From Deltaproteobacteria bacterium (GTDB lineage: Bacteria > Desulfobacterota > Syntrophia > Syntrophales > UBA2210), in contig JAFDAR010000069.1 of NCBI GenBank assembly GCA_019313735.1, positions 1-5,297 on the forward strand: a DNA stretch of 5,297 nucleotides. Direction: 5' to 3'. Positions 4,288 to 5,297 of the stretch are shown one piece after another. Under the pieces are notes generated by a model. The model did no database searches, was not told where the DNA came from, and saw only the letters and a program-made list of their open reading frames with translations. The position numbers and the translations under genes are program-made. Numbering within the stretch: position 1 is the stretch's first letter; each line of letters starts with the position of its first letter.

Positions 4288-5297
4288 ATGATGGATTACC
4301 CTTTGTTGCTCAGGACCTTTCTTCTGAGAGCGGCGAAATATTTCCCGAAGCAGGAAATATTATCGATTTATCCCGATGAGATTTTTCGCTACACCTATGG
4401 GGATTATTTCAAACGAACCTGTCAGTTGGCTAATGCGCTTGAATCTCTTGGCATAAAGAGGGGTGACAGGGTTGCAAGTCTCGCATTGAACAACCACCGG
4501 CATCTCGAACTCTATTTGGGGGTTCCCTGCATGGGCGCGGTTCTTCACACGGCAAACTTCAGACTGCCGACGCAGCACCTGTCCTATATTTTCAACCATG
4601 CCGAGGATAAAGTCCTGTTCATCGAAGAAGACCTTGTCTTCATCGTAGAGGCAATAAGGGATCAGCTGAAGACGGTGGAGCATTTTGTAATCCTGTCTCA
4701 GAGCGGCAAGCTTCCCGAAACAACACTTTCACCTGTCTATTCCTATGATGAATGGATCTCTGAATTTCCGGAAGAGTATGATTTTCCAGAAGACCTGGAT
4801 GAGAATGACCCTGCGCTTATGTGCTATACCTCCGCTACTACGGGTGATCCAAAGGGTGTTGTCTATACACACAGGAGCATCGTTCTTCACAGCTATGCGG
4901 TGGGGGCAACATTTGGTACTTTGGAGAGCGATTGTGGGCTTCATATAGTCCCGATGTTTCACGCAAATGCATGGGGCCTGCCCTTCATTTCTGTGGGTGG
5001 TGGTATCAAACAGATTCTGCCCGGCAGGGAAACGCTCAATATGGAGAAGATTTGCCGGGTTATTGCGGATGAAAAGGTGACAGTTACCTGTGGTGTGCCC
5101 ACAATCTGGCTGATGCTCTACGATTACCTTGAGAAAGGCGGATGGCATGATTTCTCATCATTGAGGATGATAGTAAGTGGAGGCTCAGCGTGTCCCCTCT
5201 ATTTGATGAAGGGATTGAATGAAAAATACAATTTCCCGATAAGGCAGGCCTATGGCAGCACTGAGACATCACCCCTCGCAACTGCGGCGCTGGAGAA
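4288..5297 (+). CDS. Long-chain fatty-acyl-CoA synthetase (AMP-forming), N-terminal 336 residues
   Basis: The frame is open to the window end, giving 336 of an expected 540 or so residues. The enzyme activates a fatty acid with ATP to an acyl-adenylate and transfers it to coenzyme A. Visible motifs of the ANL superfamily: the phosphate-binding loop YTSATTGDPKG (180-190), VPMFHANAWGLP (221-232), typical of long/medium-chain acyl-CoA ligases, and YGSTETSP (322-329), which contacts adenine and magnesium. The C-terminal lid domain lies beyond the window. The loop has Ala183 where most members have Gly (YTSGTTG); this variant occurs in many FadD-like enzymes and should be active. ATG 4288 fits AAAGGAGG (4271-4278) with nine bases of spacing; the ATG directly after it (4291) is an alternative. 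Chain length cannot be told from sequence; substrates other than fatty acids (cinnamate-like or aromatic acids) remain possible. There is no signal peptide. Confidence 0.92.
   Translation, partial: MMDYPLLLRTFLLRAAKYFPKQEILSIYPDEIFRYTYGDYFKRTCQLANALESLGIKRGDRVASLALNNHRHLELYLGVPCMGAVLHTANFRLPTQHLSYIFNHAEDKVLFIEEDLVFIVEAIRDQLKTVEHFVILSQSGKLPETTLSPVYSYDEWISEFPEEYDFPEDLDENDPALMCYTSATTGDPKGVVYTHRSIVLHSYAVGATFGTLESDCGLHIVPMFHANAWGLPFISVGGGIKQILPGRETLNMEKICRVIADEKVTVTCGVPTIWLMLYDYLEKGGWHDFSSLRMIVSGGSACPLYLMKGLNEKYNFPIRQAYGSTETSPLATAALE

Noticed and set aside
4729..5148. Minus-strand open frame (139 codons) opposite the acyl-CoA synthetase
   Set aside because: The plus strand carries well-conserved ANL motifs across the whole stretch; the antisense frame has none.

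Overview
The window looks like a chromosomal stretch from an anaerobic bacterium, most likely deltaproteobacterial (Desulfobacterota, Syntrophus-like). This rests on a dispersed-repeat type I associate with that group, on selenium-metabolism genes of the YedE kind, and on a long-chain acyl-CoA synthetase of the type common in fatty-acid-degrading syntrophs and sulfate reducers. The taxonomic call is inference; there is no marker gene here.

Layout. (1) Bases 1-19 hold the first codons of a minus-strand gene with a good ribosome binding site and a candidate promoter behind it. (2) Bases 20-1010 contain no intact gene. They show short coding-like stretches in shifting frames (about 62-520), a hairpin-rich dispersed repeat (about 556-690) and a 35-codon open stretch that ends in the ribosome binding site of the next gene. 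(3) Bases 1011-2213 encode a 400-residue SAM-dependent methyltransferase with an unrecognised N-terminal part of about 145 residues. (4) Eight bases after its stop lies a 47-base near-perfect palindrome (2222-2268). (5) At 2282-2566 lies the C-terminal quarter of selenophosphate synthetase (SelD) without its catalytic N-terminus. (6) A complete two-gene operon follows: a YedE-type membrane transporter (2741-3835) overlapping a 72-residue TusA/SirA-type sulfur-carrier protein (3832-4050). (7) A 237-base spacer carries a GC-rich REP-like hairpin, a 9-base degenerate tandem repeat and a good sigma-70-type promoter. (8) From 4288 to the end runs the first 336 residues of an acyl-CoA synthetase, cut by the window edge.

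How the genes fit together. selD, yedE and a TusA-domain protein (yedF in many genomes) form a known selenium-metabolism neighbourhood: a membrane protein thought to import a sulfur or selenium species, a cytosolic persulfide/selenide carrier, and the enzyme that makes selenophosphate. Here the order is kept but selD is only a 3' remnant, lying just downstream of an unrelated methyltransferase and a palindromic repeat. The simplest reading is that a rearrangement removed the front of selD while yedE-tusA stayed intact and kept, or gained, a promoter of its own in the 174-base gap. The acyl-CoA synthetase has its own promoter and is probably functionally separate.

I did not find a clearly new multi-gene system. 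The points most worth checking are the broken selD cluster with a palindrome at its edge, the methyltransferase with its unassigned N-terminus, and the operator-like palindrome upstream of yedE.
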